From contig JAMYGW020000008.1 in the NCBI GenBank assembly GCA_025617375.2, forward strand, positions 1,364,001-1,428,000: a stretch of 64,000 nucleotides of DNA, given 5' to 3'. This document shows, piece after piece, positions 44,332 through 56,984 of this stretch. How positions within the stretch are numbered: position 1 is the first letter of the stretch; each line of letters starts with the position of its first letter. The translations under genes and the position numbers were made by a program. This DNA comes from Acarospora socialis (taxonomy: Eukaryota > Ascomycota > Lecanoromycetes > Acarosporales > Acarosporaceae). Under the pieces are notes generated by a model, which worked only from the letters and a program-made list of their open reading frames with translations, was not told the origin of the DNA and did no database searches.

Positions 44332-46788
44332 ATGGCGATGCGTAAGTTCACCTGTCAAAGGTCTCTGAGTGTGGTGCTGTAAAGGTTATGCTAATATACT
44401 ATTAGAGCTCGATATGTCACAGGGTAACAAAGACCTGCCTGTTGAACTTTGGGCCAAAGACGCCAAAGCTGATGGCAGTTCTATAGCGGCGGTGATGAAA
44501 GATGAGCAGGGACGGCCTTTTATAGTGGTCAGAGAGTATGTAGCTCACCCCCGGAGCTGGTGTTAAATCAAGACTACCTATCATCTTGATTCAACGTCTA
44601 AGTGAGCGTGTGCTGATAATGTTTACTTAGTCAAGGGAAGAAGAAACGTCAACACGGCAACGATGCGGTTAAGTCCCACATCGTTGCGGCAAGGACAGTT
44701 GCAAATATCGTCAGAACATCTTTAGTAAGAAGATGTGGGACCACTTGGTGTAATGGCGATCCAGCGGTCTAACCATGCTTCAGGGACCTCGAGGTTTAGA
44801 TAAGATCTTAATATCGCCGGACGGAGACATCACAGTGACGAATGACGGAGCAACGATACTGTCCCAGGTAATTGAAGATTGAGAGGATCGTCGACGGAAC
44901 TTGACTGAGAAATCACTGCAGATGGAGATATCAAACCACGTTGCAAAGCTCCTCGTTGAACTCTCAAAATCTCAAGATGACGAAATAGGGGATGGGACAA
45001 CTGGTGTAGTGGTGCTAGCTGGAGCACTCTTGGAACAAGCGGCAGATCTCATCGACAAGGGCATACATCCTATCCGGATCGCGGATGGATACGACCAAGC
45101 TTGCGAAGTAGCAGTTGCAGAGCTCGACAGAATCAGTGATAAAATTGACTTCACAAAAGATCGTCGAGAGAATCTATTCAAGGTAGCAAGGACGAGTCTT
45201 GGTAGTAAAATGTGAGGATGATATTGACAGCACCTGAATGGACCTCTGCTAATTCAGTTGAGGGCACAGCGTTTCCAAGGCACACGACCAATTTGCACAG
45301 ATAGCCGTGGATGCAGTTCTGTCTGTAGCTGACCTGGATCGGCGAGATGTAGACTTTGAACTCATAAAAGTCGATGGAAAGGTCGGAGGCTCCCTGGAGG
45401 ATACACTGCTTGTCAAAGGCGTAGTAGTCGACAAGGACTTCTCACACCCACAGATGCCTAGCGAAGTGCGAGATGCCAAGCTCGCAATACTAACCTGCGC
45501 CTTCGAGCCTCCGAAGCCAAAGACAAAGCACAAGCTTGATATCACGACCGTTGAAGAGTTCAAGAAACTCCAGACATACGAGAAAAATAAGTTCGCCGAG
45601 ATGATTGACCAAATCAAAGCCACGGGGGCGAACCTTGTTATCTGCCAGTGGGGTTTCGACGACGAAGCCAACCATCTGCTACTTCAGAATAAGCTACCTG
45701 CTGTACGGTGGGTTGGTGGCCCCGAGATTGAGCTTATTGCGATCGCCACAAATGGCAGAATAGTGCCTAGGTTTGAAGACCTGAGCGCGGCAAAGCTGGG
45801 GAAAGCAGGCATTGTGCGTGAGATGACCTTTGGCACTACGAGAGAAAAGATGTTGGTTATTGAGGAATGTGCGAATACGAGGGCTGTGACGGTGTTTGTT
45901 AGAGGGAGTAACAAGATGGTACGCTGCATGCCATGGCCGTCAGATGCTTTGAGTATTACTACTCGAATCTTTGGCGGCAGCTGGACCCGTCGGCGTAACA
46001 ACCGTCAAGGAGCTCGTTCTGACAGAGCCTTAGATTATTGACGAAGCCAAACGCTCATTACACGACGCTCTTTGTGTCGTACGGAATCTGGTCAAGGACA
46101 ACCGAGTTGTATATGGAGGAGGTGCAGCCGAAATCGCGTGCTCATTAGCTGTTGAGGAAGCAGCTGTCAAGGTATGTATACCGTGATCTTTCAATGTCAA
46201 AGACCGTAGACCCAGAGACTGCAATGACAATAGCTAATTACCTTGATGTAGAGCCCTGGCTTAGAACAGTACGCCATGCGAGCATTCGCAGATGCACTCG
46301 ACTCCGTGCCAATGGCCCTCGCTGAAAATTCTGGCCTGAGCCCTATCGAGACCCTGGCCTCGATCAAGTCTCGACAAGTTAAAGAGGAGAACACAAGACT
46401 GGGGGTTGACTGTATGCAGACTGGCAGCAATGGTTAGTGCAATGACCATCCTAACTTCCTTCTTCGTTGGCACGTTACTTTGCTCTCACTACCGTGAAGC
46501 CCAAAGTTTTGGACCAAGATGTGAAAGAAGCTGTTCTTGGCCACGACCATCTGCGCTGATATCAGAAAAGCGAATGTCACTAATAGTTTACATAGACATG
46601 CGCGAGCACTTCGTCATCGATCCTCTGATAGGAAAACGCCAGCAACTGCTTCTTGCTACACAGTTGTGTCGAATGGTCCTCAAAGTAAGTCTTTCCCTTG
46701 TTACCTTTCCACGGTTGAAAACCTTATTCACGAGTCTTTGCAGGTCAACAACGTTATCATCGCTGGCAGCGACGAGAATGAGTTCTGA
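44332..46788 (+). CDS. CCT5: T-complex chaperonin subunit epsilon (CCT5)
   Basis: Ten exons, 44332-44341, 44406-44535, 44631-44724, 44784-44867, 44922-45211, 45270-45918, 46034-46171, 46252-46432, 46596-46684 and 46744-46788, give 569 residues. The first coding exon is 10 bases (MAM and one base). Group II chaperonin motifs follow in order: [24 protein letters not shown], the nucleotide-binding [24 protein letters not shown], and [19 protein letters not shown] near the C-terminus. The N-terminal [18 protein letters not shown] is specific to the epsilon subunit. It acts in the cytosolic TRiC ring that folds actin and tubulin. The end ([16 protein letters not shown]) is shorter than the tails of some homologues but looks complete. 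Confidence 0.95.
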
Positions 46789-49700
46789 GGTTGCGAGATC
46801 ACTCTATGTATCACGAAAGCTTCCCTCGGGCCCGGAGTATACCAAAGTCATAACATAGACGTCTTTAGCATAGCCAGCACGATCGTTGTATAATCATCCC
46901 TCAAGATGACTCCAGCAGCGAGTTCCATACTCTAGAAAGATAGCGATAATACTGGGCCTTGTATAAACGTTAACTTTGATAAAAAGCGATTAGGGCTACC
47001 GACCAAAGCCTCTACCCTTATCAACTCTTAGAAATCCCTTCGCTTGGCGAACCCAATATCTTCCATCATCCAGGCCCATCAGCATCCAACGTCTGCAAAT
47101 ATAATTACAATGCCCAAGAACAGGGCTTACTTCTTCCCTTTGCCCTCGATGTTGTATACCATGTACCTTAGTGGAGTAGATGTGCCTCTAAGGTAGGGTG
47201 ACAGCTGAACTGTAACTGACAGGCAGACCTGCCATACCATAATCTGCAAGTTCGACGCCTCCATGCTACCACCAGTCCAAGACTACCTCGACCTTTGGCT
47301 GGATCAACGGAACTGGACAGTACTGCCGCAGAAACACCGGCCGCTGTCGAACCCAGCCTGTCTTCACATTCCTCTTTGTTTGAGGAAACGCCACACAGCA
47401 AGCCACATCACACGGGGATGTGAGGTTTTTACTAATAGCTCTCGATCAAGAGTAAGCGAACTCCCAAACCGCACAACTTGTAACCGGCTGCACTCATATC
47501 CTTTGTCCTGCCTGCAGGAAGCCAATAGATATCGAGCATCCGGGTTCGTGGTTAGCACGACTGGTCCCGAACATACCCAACAACACTTGGGATGGTATTG
47601 CTACCGGAGCCAGCAGAGGTTTCAGAATCGCTTCCGTACTTCCAGAGTACAACTAAGGAGAGTCCAAGATGTCTTTGGGAATCCGAAAGTCAGGGTGTTG
47701 GTGTTCCCGGTACCGCGAAACGGTCTCCCAGGCACAGGGATCTCATATCCACGATCCAAGACAACAAAGAGACCCTGGATCCGAGACTGGGGGCTTTGGA
47801 TGCTTCCCCTGATGATCTTTGGCGTCCTTGGAGAAAATCGTCCGCATTGGGAAGGTAGTCATCTCGGACCGTTATCACTAGTGGCGGAAGGGGATCCAAG
47901 GGAGCCGGGTAACCACCGTTTTGGAACTTACAGTAGTCAAGAATCGGGGAAGTGCCAAAAGTTCAATTTCCTCTACAGTACCACGGAGATTAATCTCAAT
48001 CTGGGTTACGGGAACGCCTCCAGATGATTGAACCTCGCCGGGCAGTTTTTGAATTACGTACGGTTTTGCTGGGGCAAAGACTACTCCATACCATCAACAA
48101 GTATTGCGTGTTCAAGATGGTAGCATGTGACTATCATCCAAGGGGAGAGAGACTCTCCGCCCTGTTTGGCATCAAAGGCCGAACACAATGGTCTACACAT
48201 AAGTACGAGTAGCGGAAGGCGGCCCCATTACAGCCGGCATATTATATGCTAGCCCGCGACTACAATACTTGGTATTTCTACGATTAACAGATCTTTAGAC
48301 GATCTGTTTAGACGCTCCCAACCTCATCCGGCGTGCTTCGATTCGTCAATCAACATCGGACCGCTGAAGGATGCCGTAGCAACATCCCATGGCGTCGAAC
48401 TCCCATTGCTCAACTGTATATGTACACATTTACTCCGTACCGTAGGTCGACGGAGTACCATGGCACGCATGCAGCCAAAGCGGACCACCGGTCTCTGGGG
48501 AAGCACATATCTGGGGGAAAATGTGGCTTCAAAATGAAAGCCGCCGTCCCGCCGTCGCGTTGACGCATGTGTGCAGCTTCAAATGCCGACACCAGTCGGA
48601 TCCCACTTCGTCGCTCGTTCTTGACGGTCAACAGAGGTCCTCCCGGTAGCAACGCCCGGCCATTTCTGACTTAGTTGCTCGTTCGGCCTACGGGAAACTG
48701 GACCTAAGCCAAGCTAGTCTCCTCGTTGAGCGAACCGCAGAGGAGCGGCAATAATACCTCCGTACTCGTACTGCGGGACTTGCCCTGTATCTGGCTTCAA
48801 GATGAGCTTATCGACAGAAACAGACCCGAAATGTCTCGGGAACAAGCTACCAATCGCAGGAAGCAAAAGTTCTGTTTCACAAGTCCAGTACGAGCATTGC
48901 GGTGCTTGTTACAGTTGCCATTTCTGCCTGCCTCAATCATGCGGAAATCATTTCTCAAGTTTGGTTCCGTTGTGAGGATAATTTAAGGATCCGCCTATCG
49001 TGGCGCTGGATTGCAGATGCTGCAACAAGCCGCATGCCTGCCGCTTCCCCAGATCCGGGGTTTCGCACAAGCGACCCATACAGGCGTCCCGAAGACTGGA
49101 GCCTTCCCCAGAGGCTTCAAAAGTTGTCAGTCTTTCGTCATAGGTCTTGAAGCGAGAGAGGTCATACGCGGCAACGTGATCGTCATCTCGCGGAACGGCT
49201 AAGCTGACGTTGGTTGGGGGCTATTTGACACTCATTACCACACAAGATTGAATGGTCCGCCGGTCTCAGTTGCAGAGTCTCTTTCGGACCGATAGCATCG
49301 GAGTATACGTATAATTTTCGTCATATCCTTTCAGAGTAGCTACCTCATTCTATCATGTGCGCACCCGGCAGTCCAGGAAAATCATCTACCTCATATGCAT
49401 CCCGTCGGAACTTTTTACCACGTGGGAGCAGGAAGGTCGCTGAAATGGTTGCGGTTTCATCAAAGCGAAAGCAATATGATCGGATATAACAAGTCGGCCT
49501 ATCCACTCGTGCGTTTCTACGGATACCTACCCTCCAGGCTGAGGCGCTCGGTAAGTGGTGGGGGTGTCCCCAATTGTCAGCCAGCAAGGCTGACGGCGGG
49601 CTGAGGGGAATCATACGCATTTCTGGGGCAGATGACCTCCCCCTTAGGCGCGTACGGCACTGTCAACTGGTCTCAAACTCAACAGGCTTATTAGACGAAA

Positions 49701-51100
49701 TCTTGGAGTACTCTGCAGGAGTTATCCTGCACAGTCGCGTCCTTACGTTGCTTGATCTCAGGGCTGGTCTTGATCGGCATTTATTATTAATATTCAGCTC
49801 TTATGCAGCAGGTCAGAGGACGGCGGGGAGTCCGGGTGTTGAGGCTTACCTGAGGTTACAGACCTGATCATCTGAGCGGTCAAGCGATATGCATTCGCTG
49901 CGACTAATGCAATCGCCACGGCAGAAAGTCGAGATCTGTCACCGCGTAGCGGAGTACATGTATCAACATCGATCATGAGCACGACGATGATAGGGCTCAG
50001 AGACCCACTACTGTGCTGACCATGCCTCCATACAACCTCAGGACACGAAGGGCATGACTCACTTACTCTGAGACGGCCCCGGAAGTCAACCATCAACTTC
50101 GATTGTGTGAAAGGCATTACACAAGACTGTGTATTACATGCGCATAGACAATGCCTCGATCTGATTCGGGCGCTCAGAGAGAATGGCCGGCTCATCACGA
50201 CATTGATGCGGTGAGGCAAAGTCGCGACGATTGGATGCTGAACTCCCGTTCCATCCTGGAATCTCCTTTGAGTAGATACACCGAGTCACCGACACGCATA
50301 CAAGTCTCTTTCACATTGATTCAAGTCTTGAGAAGAATCTCTCAAATCAGGTATTCGGGTGCTTGTCGATAGTCGAAAAAGCACCAACTTTCTGGCACGA
50401 CAACCCGAGGTCGGGAAATTAGGGAGGGAGTCCTCGACATAAGTATGAGTACGCATAAACGTGTTCTCGACCGTGTGCAATAGTGGCTTATTTGCTCTTC
50501 AATCATTCGCATGCCGTGCCGACCCCGGCTCCGCAACAGGAAGGCGGTCAATGGGATGTCGTTGACGATTGCGGATGGCGTTGCTGTGGCTGTCAACATT
50601 TCCTACCACTAGATGTCCCTGTCACTGTCACTGTCTGTCACTCGTAGGCCGTCCTTCGAGGCGACGACCGGGGTTGACCTATGGGGGTGTCTGGGGAGAT
50701 GGGGGTGTACTGTACCGGGGTGGTGTGATGAGTTGTTGGGATCGGGAAAAGCGAGTGGGATTTCCTGGCGCCTGAATCGCGGGCGGCAGATGCAAGGTAG
50801 ATTCCCCGGACGTCCCTGGCAACTTGCCCTTGTCCCCTAGTCCCCATGTCGTTGCCATGCTTCTCTTGGCTTCCAGGCTTCCAAGCTCCCAGCTGGTTAG
50901 GACGCAGATCTTTTGGGAATCGGTCGTGTCGGGCGGTGATGTGCATGCCCTTTCCGTCTGGCCTGGACTGTCTGGGTATGGAGTATTCCCTTACAGAAGA
51001 GAGGGTCAGATACGCGTAATATAATTCGATCTTGTACGTCCCCACGGTTGCTAGCGTCATCAGACCCTGTGAATCTCTTGTCAACTCTGCAGAGTAGTTA
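46789..51100. other. gene-poor stretch, no confident gene
   Basis: More than 4 kb without a supported gene. ORFs of up to 254 codons exist on both strands, but none resembles a family, and their compositions are mixed. On the minus strand between about 48030 and 47100, several short runs look protein-like in changing frames (see separate entry). The rest may be decayed sequence or an unrecognised lineage-specific locus. Confidence 0.45.
47100..48030 (-). pseudogene. possible decayed gene, minus strand
   Basis: Runs such as GGVPVTQIEINLRGTVEEI, LVVLWKYGSDSETSAGSGSN followed by IPSVVGYVRDQSC, and STAAGVSAAVLSSSVDP read like coding sequence but lie in different frames and are separated by stops. 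Neither good splice sites nor a family were found. It could be a multi-exon gene I cannot assemble or a relic. The + strand ORF of 254 codons across it (47263-48027) looks less natural. Confidence 0.25.
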
Positions 51101-53011
51101 ATCCACTTACACAGTACTGCTTTTCGTTTTTGCTTTCTTTTTTCATCCCTCGTTTTCCTTGGAAATCTACCTCCGTATTACCAAATACCCCACGCATTCT
51201 CTGTCCCTGCCGCTTCGCTGTCCGAGGCTCAATCTCTTTGACTTTACCTCCATAAAACTACAACGACCTTCCTGAAAGTTACCTCGACCTGAATGATCAA
51301 TTAACCTTCCGCGTGAAATGGTCCGTAACGTTAACTCTCTCCAAAACTCAACCTAAATGTAGCTATTCATGCTCTCATTCCAGTTCCCCGGTAGCGGCAT
51401 CACTAGAAGTATTTACTGACATCCATCCTACCGTATCTTACCATGACAATCGATAAATGCTGTCGGGATAAGGTACCTTAGTTCAGGCAGTCAATTTAGT
51501 AAGGTACCTTGTGGTGTTAATTAAGGGTACTAAAGTAAGTACAACCGTCTCCCCGGTCTCACGATCACGCCTCGCATCAGAGGAAGAATCGAGCCCTTTC
51601 ATCGCTCTTCGATACCTAAGGTACCTACCAATACACACAAAACTAAGTCATCCGATCTGAAGCATAGCAGTTATTATCCACCCACATTATCTTGATCGTC
51701 CTATACGACAGGAGGGGGTATAGCCAGTCTGGCGGTAGGCGCTGTCCCTTTGTACTATCCATGATATTGGTGATCGTGTCCTGGCCCTCGCTCAGTGCTC
51801 TCAACCCGCCCATGTTTATCATCATCCCAGTCCCCACCCTCAACATCTCTCACCCTCATTCTTCTCACTCTCACTGTTACTCTCACTCTTCAACACACCC
51901 ATAGACGCGAGCCCACACACACCACCTCACTTGCTTTGACACGACGGGAACACCAAACGCAGAGGGCCGGCAATATCGACACCTAATCTCATCATATCCT
52001 CCACACATCGCCATTCGCTTCACCGACTTACTTGTACAGACCGAAGGACAGACCAATCGACAATACCTTCAAACCATCCTCTCGAATTGTACTTGTACGA
52101 AGTACCCGTCCTTCAATCTTGCAACACCTACCTCATCGTATTACCGCGCTCCCGCCTTGCGGCCAGGACCGGTCGTATCTGACTTGGCTGTGTTACCCAC
52201 CTTCCTCGCTGCAATTAATTCATTGCTCCATCCATCAACATCAGCATCATCATTCAGGTCTAATACCTGATCAATTCAATCCATCATTCAGTCAATTACC
52301 TGCATGCTTTCCGTACCACCTGGACTCTTCGGCTTCCGGATTACGAGAGCACTCTTCCATCGATGACCTTAATACCTTAGACTTTCCGCGCATTCAGACA
52401 CAAGTCTCTTTTACATAGGTACAAATACCTTCTGTCACGACATATCTACGGCACTGATACGGCAACAGCAACGGCAACGGCAACGGTAAATATTAAATAC
52501 CGTCGGTAAGGTACCTTCTTAACCTTGATCACGCTCCCACGCTTTACCTTTGTGCCTACCCCTCCCCGAGCGAAAGGAAAACAACGGAAAAGCGAAAAGC
52601 AAAAAGGCTTCTTTACAACACAACTTGACTTTTCTACCTCGGGATTTCCGGGGGGGCGGCGTCGTACTTGACTTTTGGACCTGACGCAACGCAACACAAC
52701 TCGATACTTACCTTACCTTGCTGTACAACGCAACGCTGCGCTACCTTACCTTACCTTACATTAATAAGGTGTTCACCTCACACTACACCCACCTACATCT
52801 ACTTGTACTGTCACCACCCACCTTACTTGACCTTATTCATCGCCTTACATCAGGACATCCATTATTTTCTCCCCCTCCCCCCCCCACTCTCAAATCAACG
52901 CACAACAAAGAAAAATACAAACATTCCTTTTTTCCTCCAACCTTCTAACATCTGGCAGCACAGCACACAACTTGAATTGTCACCGTCTACTGGAGACAGT
53001 GTTCGGCAGCC
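51101..53011. promoter_or_regulatory. long promoter and leader region of the AreA-GATA-like gene
   Basis: 1.9 kb of pyrimidine-rich, low-complexity sequence without a supported gene. It includes (GGCAAC)n-like repeats at 52459-52485, accttacctt runs at 52706-52760 and four copies of AGGTACCT (51471, 51502, 51619 and 52509). This length and texture are common in front of regulated fungal genes with long 5' leaders. Short upstream ORFs are likely but were not individually assigned. Confidence 0.45.
51469..52517. repeat. cluster of AAGGTACCTT palindromes
   Basis: Perfect copies lie at 51470-51479 (extended to TAAGGTACCTTA), 51501-51510 and 52508-52517. A near copy (AAGGTACCTA) lies at 51618-51627. 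The core AGGTACCT also occurs at 220-227 and 11297-11304. All six copies seen are outside coding sequence. Confidence 0.6.
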
Positions 53012-54731
53012 ATGCCTTCGCGATTAGCAGCACCCGTATTGACCGTGGATGCTGCGAAGATGCACAAGGTCGACACCCGGAATGTGGAGAACCTTTTCGG
53101 CATGTGGACAGGTGAGACTCCTATCCCTACCTTACCGCCAGGCTCCATCCCCCTCCTTTCCTGCAATCGACAATCCTGACTTCTCCCTTGCAGTCTTTTC
53201 CAAATGCGCCGAGTCCATGGAAGAAGGTCGGAGGCTGGAGAATCTGAGCTGGAGGTTATGGAACCGCGAGACTTTCTGCTGCGAATCGCAACCTCAACTC
53301 GCCACCACACCCGCCATCAACGTCGCCAGCTCACGACCCAAGTCGCGCGATATCCCGGAGTTGTCGGCCAGTGTCGACTCGGTGGCGTCGGAAGTGGATG
53401 AGCGGATCGAACAGCACGCGACCCCGCAGACGGCACCTCTGAATATTCAAAGACCGCGATTCCGAAGAGATGACTCGATGCTGAGCCGAAGCAGAGGGAC
53501 GGAGAAGCACATTACGTCGCTCGGTTTGGAGAAGATGGTCCTCAGCATCAAGGAGAAGAAAGATTTGGAGCCATTGTCGCCCTCGATCGCCGATACGGTA
53601 CCGTCGGTGCCATCGATCTCACAGAGAACGTCGCGCCAGCACTCCCCGGCCCTGCCCGCGCCTCGACCGTCGTCCGATAGTTCTACCTCCACCGCTCCGG
53701 CTAGCAGTCCGGAAAGCAACCGATCCGCCACCGACACGGTCGCATCCGACACCAGCGCCGAGCTCGTCACCTCCCACAGCGTCATCCGCGGCTTCTCGCC
53801 TGGGCGCTCGTCTTCGTACCGTTCCCACACCAACCTCGCTCCGACACCGGTCCCTGCAGAGTCTGCCGCGCATGCCAAAGTTGATCAGTCGAAGAAGAAG
53901 GGTGGGATGTTCTTGCTGGGAGGTTCCTCGGGCGATGATGAGAGCTCTTTTGAAGAGCGGATGTCACATCGAGCGTCCCGCAGCTCATTAACCGACGGCC
54001 TGAAACGAAAACAAACTTCTTTCAAGGATGAGGTGGAGGCGAGGACAATCGACGAGGGTGCCGTGGGTGACGAAGAGGTATTTGAGAGCGACGACGACGA
54101 GGACGTCTCGGAAAGCGCCATCGACGATGATGACGATGACTCGTCGGATTGGGAGGACTCGGCCACCGAGAGCGGACGATCGAGCGTCGAAGAAAAACCG
54201 CTCTTCCAACGTGTCGACTCGAGGCCGACCTTGACGTCGCGCCGTTCGTTGCTCACCGACCAGATGCACCAGTCACAACGGGCCGCTGCCCTTGCGAACG
54301 TAGCGTCTCGATCGACTCCAGCCATGCAACGGTCGCGGACCTCGTCACCCAATGGCCCTTCCGTCGCCGCGTCGCCAGACGACGAGTCCACTCTGACCAT
54401 GCGTGGACCTAATATCCCACGATCCAGACCCATCATCGTCACCACCTCGAACACCCACCCGCCCGCACTTTCTCCTCGAACGACGCGTCGCAACATGTTG
54501 ACGACCGAGCTGCCCGAATCATTACGCAAACACCTCGTTTGGGAGCGCCAACAAAAGAGCACCACAGCCAACGCCGTGCTCAAACGTAGGCATACGGCGC
54601 AGGACGTGGCGAATCTACAAGACTTCCCGGGTCAGAGGCCGGCGCCATCCTCGAAAGATGGATCGAAGAATAATTCGTGGAACCATTACTTCGATCACGG
54701 TTTACAAGAGTATCACCAAACCGGGTGGTAG
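53012..54731 (+). CDS. AreA GATA-like/DUF3295 domain protein
   Basis: Two exons, 53012-53111 and 53194-54731, give 545 residues. The N-terminal motif VENLFGMWTVFSKCAESME... RLENLSWRLWNRE, split by the intron, is the short domain shared with the N-terminus of the nitrogen regulator AreA (PF08550-type). No GATA zinc finger is present. A Ser-rich central part leads to MFLLGGSSGDDESSFEERM and a strongly acidic stretch (ESDDDEDVSE... DDDDDDSSDW), typical of the fungal DUF3295 family. The C-terminus LRKHLVWERQQKS... NNSWNHYFDHGLQEYHQTGW is also characteristic. Such proteins are thought to act in nutrient or glucose regulation, but the role of this one is inferred. It has an unusually long upstream region. 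Confidence 0.8.
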
Positions 54732-56225
54732 AATTCAACATCATCGGCGCTATCTGCATTACCAAAATACCAAAACATCCTGCGCGCATCGGCACAGTCG
54801 TCGAGCATCGCAGCCTTGTCGGCCATGACCTCAGGGGCGGAACGAGCGGCTTTTTTTGCTCTTCAACATAGCGCGGCGATACCGGTAATAATGGGTTACT
54901 TTTCCTTTTCTCTCCCAGCTACTAAGCGCAAGGGCCAACGGTAATGGCGCATACTGGCCTCGGGGCATAAGGGCGGCATCACAGTTTTTCAAAGCATGTA
55001 CTTTTCCCTTGCTAATGTTTGATACCAATGCCCCGTCCTCCATCACGGGTCGCATAGCATGTTTTCCCCCTTGCAAAACCCAGCGGGGGCTTACGGACGA
55101 CGACTGTCGTGTCTCGGACCCCAATGCTCTTACTCTCTGTCTGTGGGACCTTGCAGGGCGATCTGGTCTCCAGAATCGCATGTCCCTTCGTTGTACAATA
55201 ATTTCCAAAATGAAAAAGCTTCCAGCCATCATACTGTCCCTTCGGCACGGGATCCGGGTCTTGTGCTGCCATGCGCTCGGCCCCGTATCTCCGTTTTGAA
55301 ATGTCAACCGTGGTACTGGTGGAAGAGGTTTGATAGCGCCTTCCCGATCTGGCTCCTGTTTCGGGCATCAACCTCGGCCCATCTCCCCTTGTCCGTTTTC
55401 GGCCCGCTCCACTATGTCGAACGCGGACGGAAGGAGGGAGAAGGAAAAGTGGGACACAATAATGTCACGAGCTGGACTAGAATTCTACGAATCAATCAAT
55501 GTGGAGATTTCGCAACGAATAGGGAACTGCATTCGGTGTAAATCTACGAAAGATAGATGGCTTGTATCCCGATTAAGGTACCATAGTACGAGTCTAGTTA
55601 CCATATAGGTAGTCTTTATGTAGGGACGTGCTCAACCCCCGGCTCCACTTTGATCCAGAGCGTGCGTGCCGAGGAAGAGCAGGACATGTACTCCGTACGA
55701 GCCCCGAGCCCCCCTTTTTCGATAGAACGTGAGAAGTTCCAACACAAAAGTAATAGTGATATATTAATGTCGGGGATATGAGTCCTTCAGCTTGGAGCTC
55801 TTTCACATGCATGCCCATCTTACCCATCCACACACACTCATCAACAGCCAGACAGCAGACCCGCAGACTCGCAGAACCGCAGACCGCAACATGTCAGACG
55901 TCGTCGACGTGACCCCGAAACTGTACGAGTACTGTACCAACACATGTTCTCGACCGGCGGCCCCGAACACGGCTCTCCATCGCGATGTATGAGGTTTTTA
56001 TTTAACGTTACCTTGTGGATTGTCGGTTTGACGGCTGACTACCTAGGGGGTTCCTTGGCGCTGGACTAGTGTGCACCGTGACTGCCGTTTTTTTCTAGGT
56101 TCTGGGATCTGCAGGAGAGTGTGAGAGATGTGCCGATGGGAATGTACCTTAAGGGTATGGAGTGCTTCGGAGAGCTGACGCGGAGTTGGTGGAGTGCAGC
56201 TCTGTGCTTGTGAAATGAACGTCCC

Positions 56226-56245
56226 GGGGGGGGGGGGGGGGGGGG
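56226..56245. repeat. homopolymer of about 20 G
   Basis: An uninterrupted G run of about 20 bases, followed by taggggg. It could form G-quadruplex DNA, and its exact length is prone to sequencing error. Confidence 0.8.
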
Positions 56246-56520
56246 TAGGGGGTGTGCGTCATCTCATCGTGCTTACCTCAGATACGGGACGGAGAAGGGG
56301 TCTTGACGGTCGGATGGGGTGGGGTGAGGTTGGGGTTGGGGGTGGGGGCCGTCAGCGCGGGTGAGATTCGGGGGGAAGTCGGAAGGTAAGGCATGGGAAG
56401 GGAAGGGCGGGTGCCTGAGTCATGCCCGCGTGGGATGACGTGATCTGATACGATGATTAGGAGAAGAGAGGTTACATGGTTGTGAGTTCCAATGAGGTGT
56501 GCATTTCGTTGAACCAAAGG

Positions 56521-56984
56521 GTTGAGATTGCATGACTCCTTTCTGGAGAATACTCTCCCTGATGCTGTGACTGTGATTGCGACTGTGACTGCTCCGGGAA
56601 AATATAACTCTAAAGCAGGCGAAGGTGTTCGAGCATGCGAACGTGATGCGACTGCTGAGGATATATTTACGAACGTGCAGCGACGATCTTGACAAAGTCT
56701 CCTACGATGGGACGATTCTTGCATAGACGTCCCAGTCTGGTCCGCTGATGTTGACGATAATAGTGGTGATAATCAAAGAGTTGAGAAGGAATGACTCCTT
56801 TCTGTACACTCCTCTACCCTACCTGTGACTGTGACTGTAACTGCGCCGGGAACTATGCTCTCGAGTAGGCAAGGTGTTCGAGCATGGGAACGATATATTT
56901 ACGAACGTGCAGCGGCGATCGTGACGGCGTTCTCCTACGATGGGACGATTCCTGCATATAGATAGATGCTCTCTGGTCCGCTGA
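56521..56984. repeat. diverged tandem duplication of about 220 bases
   Basis: Copy 1 (56521-56750) and copy 2 (56780-56984) share, in the same order, atgactcctttctg, gtgactgtg repeats followed by ccgggaa, aaggtgttcgagcatg, atatatttacgaacgtgcag, ctcctacgatgggacgatt and ctggtccgctga. Between these blocks they differ by substitutions and small indels. It lies upstream of the CCCH-CHY gene. Confidence 0.8.

Noticed and set aside
44743-44800. tRNA-like A-box (tggtgtaatgg) in the CCT5 gene
   Set aside because: It lies in intron 3 and runs into an exon. No B-box (GGTTCRANYCC) or cloverleaf pairing follows.
42887-46788. HP1, CCT5 and nearby genes as a functional cluster
   Set aside because: The products act in unrelated processes. 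Only a shared divergent promoter region is supported.
47263-48027. 254-residue ORF on the + strand
   Set aside because: Its composition is irregular and no family is recognised. The opposite strand shows more natural coding runs.
53885-54583. 232-residue Ser-rich ORF opposite the AreA-GATA-like gene
   Set aside because: It is antisense to the acidic and serine-rich coding region and has no domain of its own.
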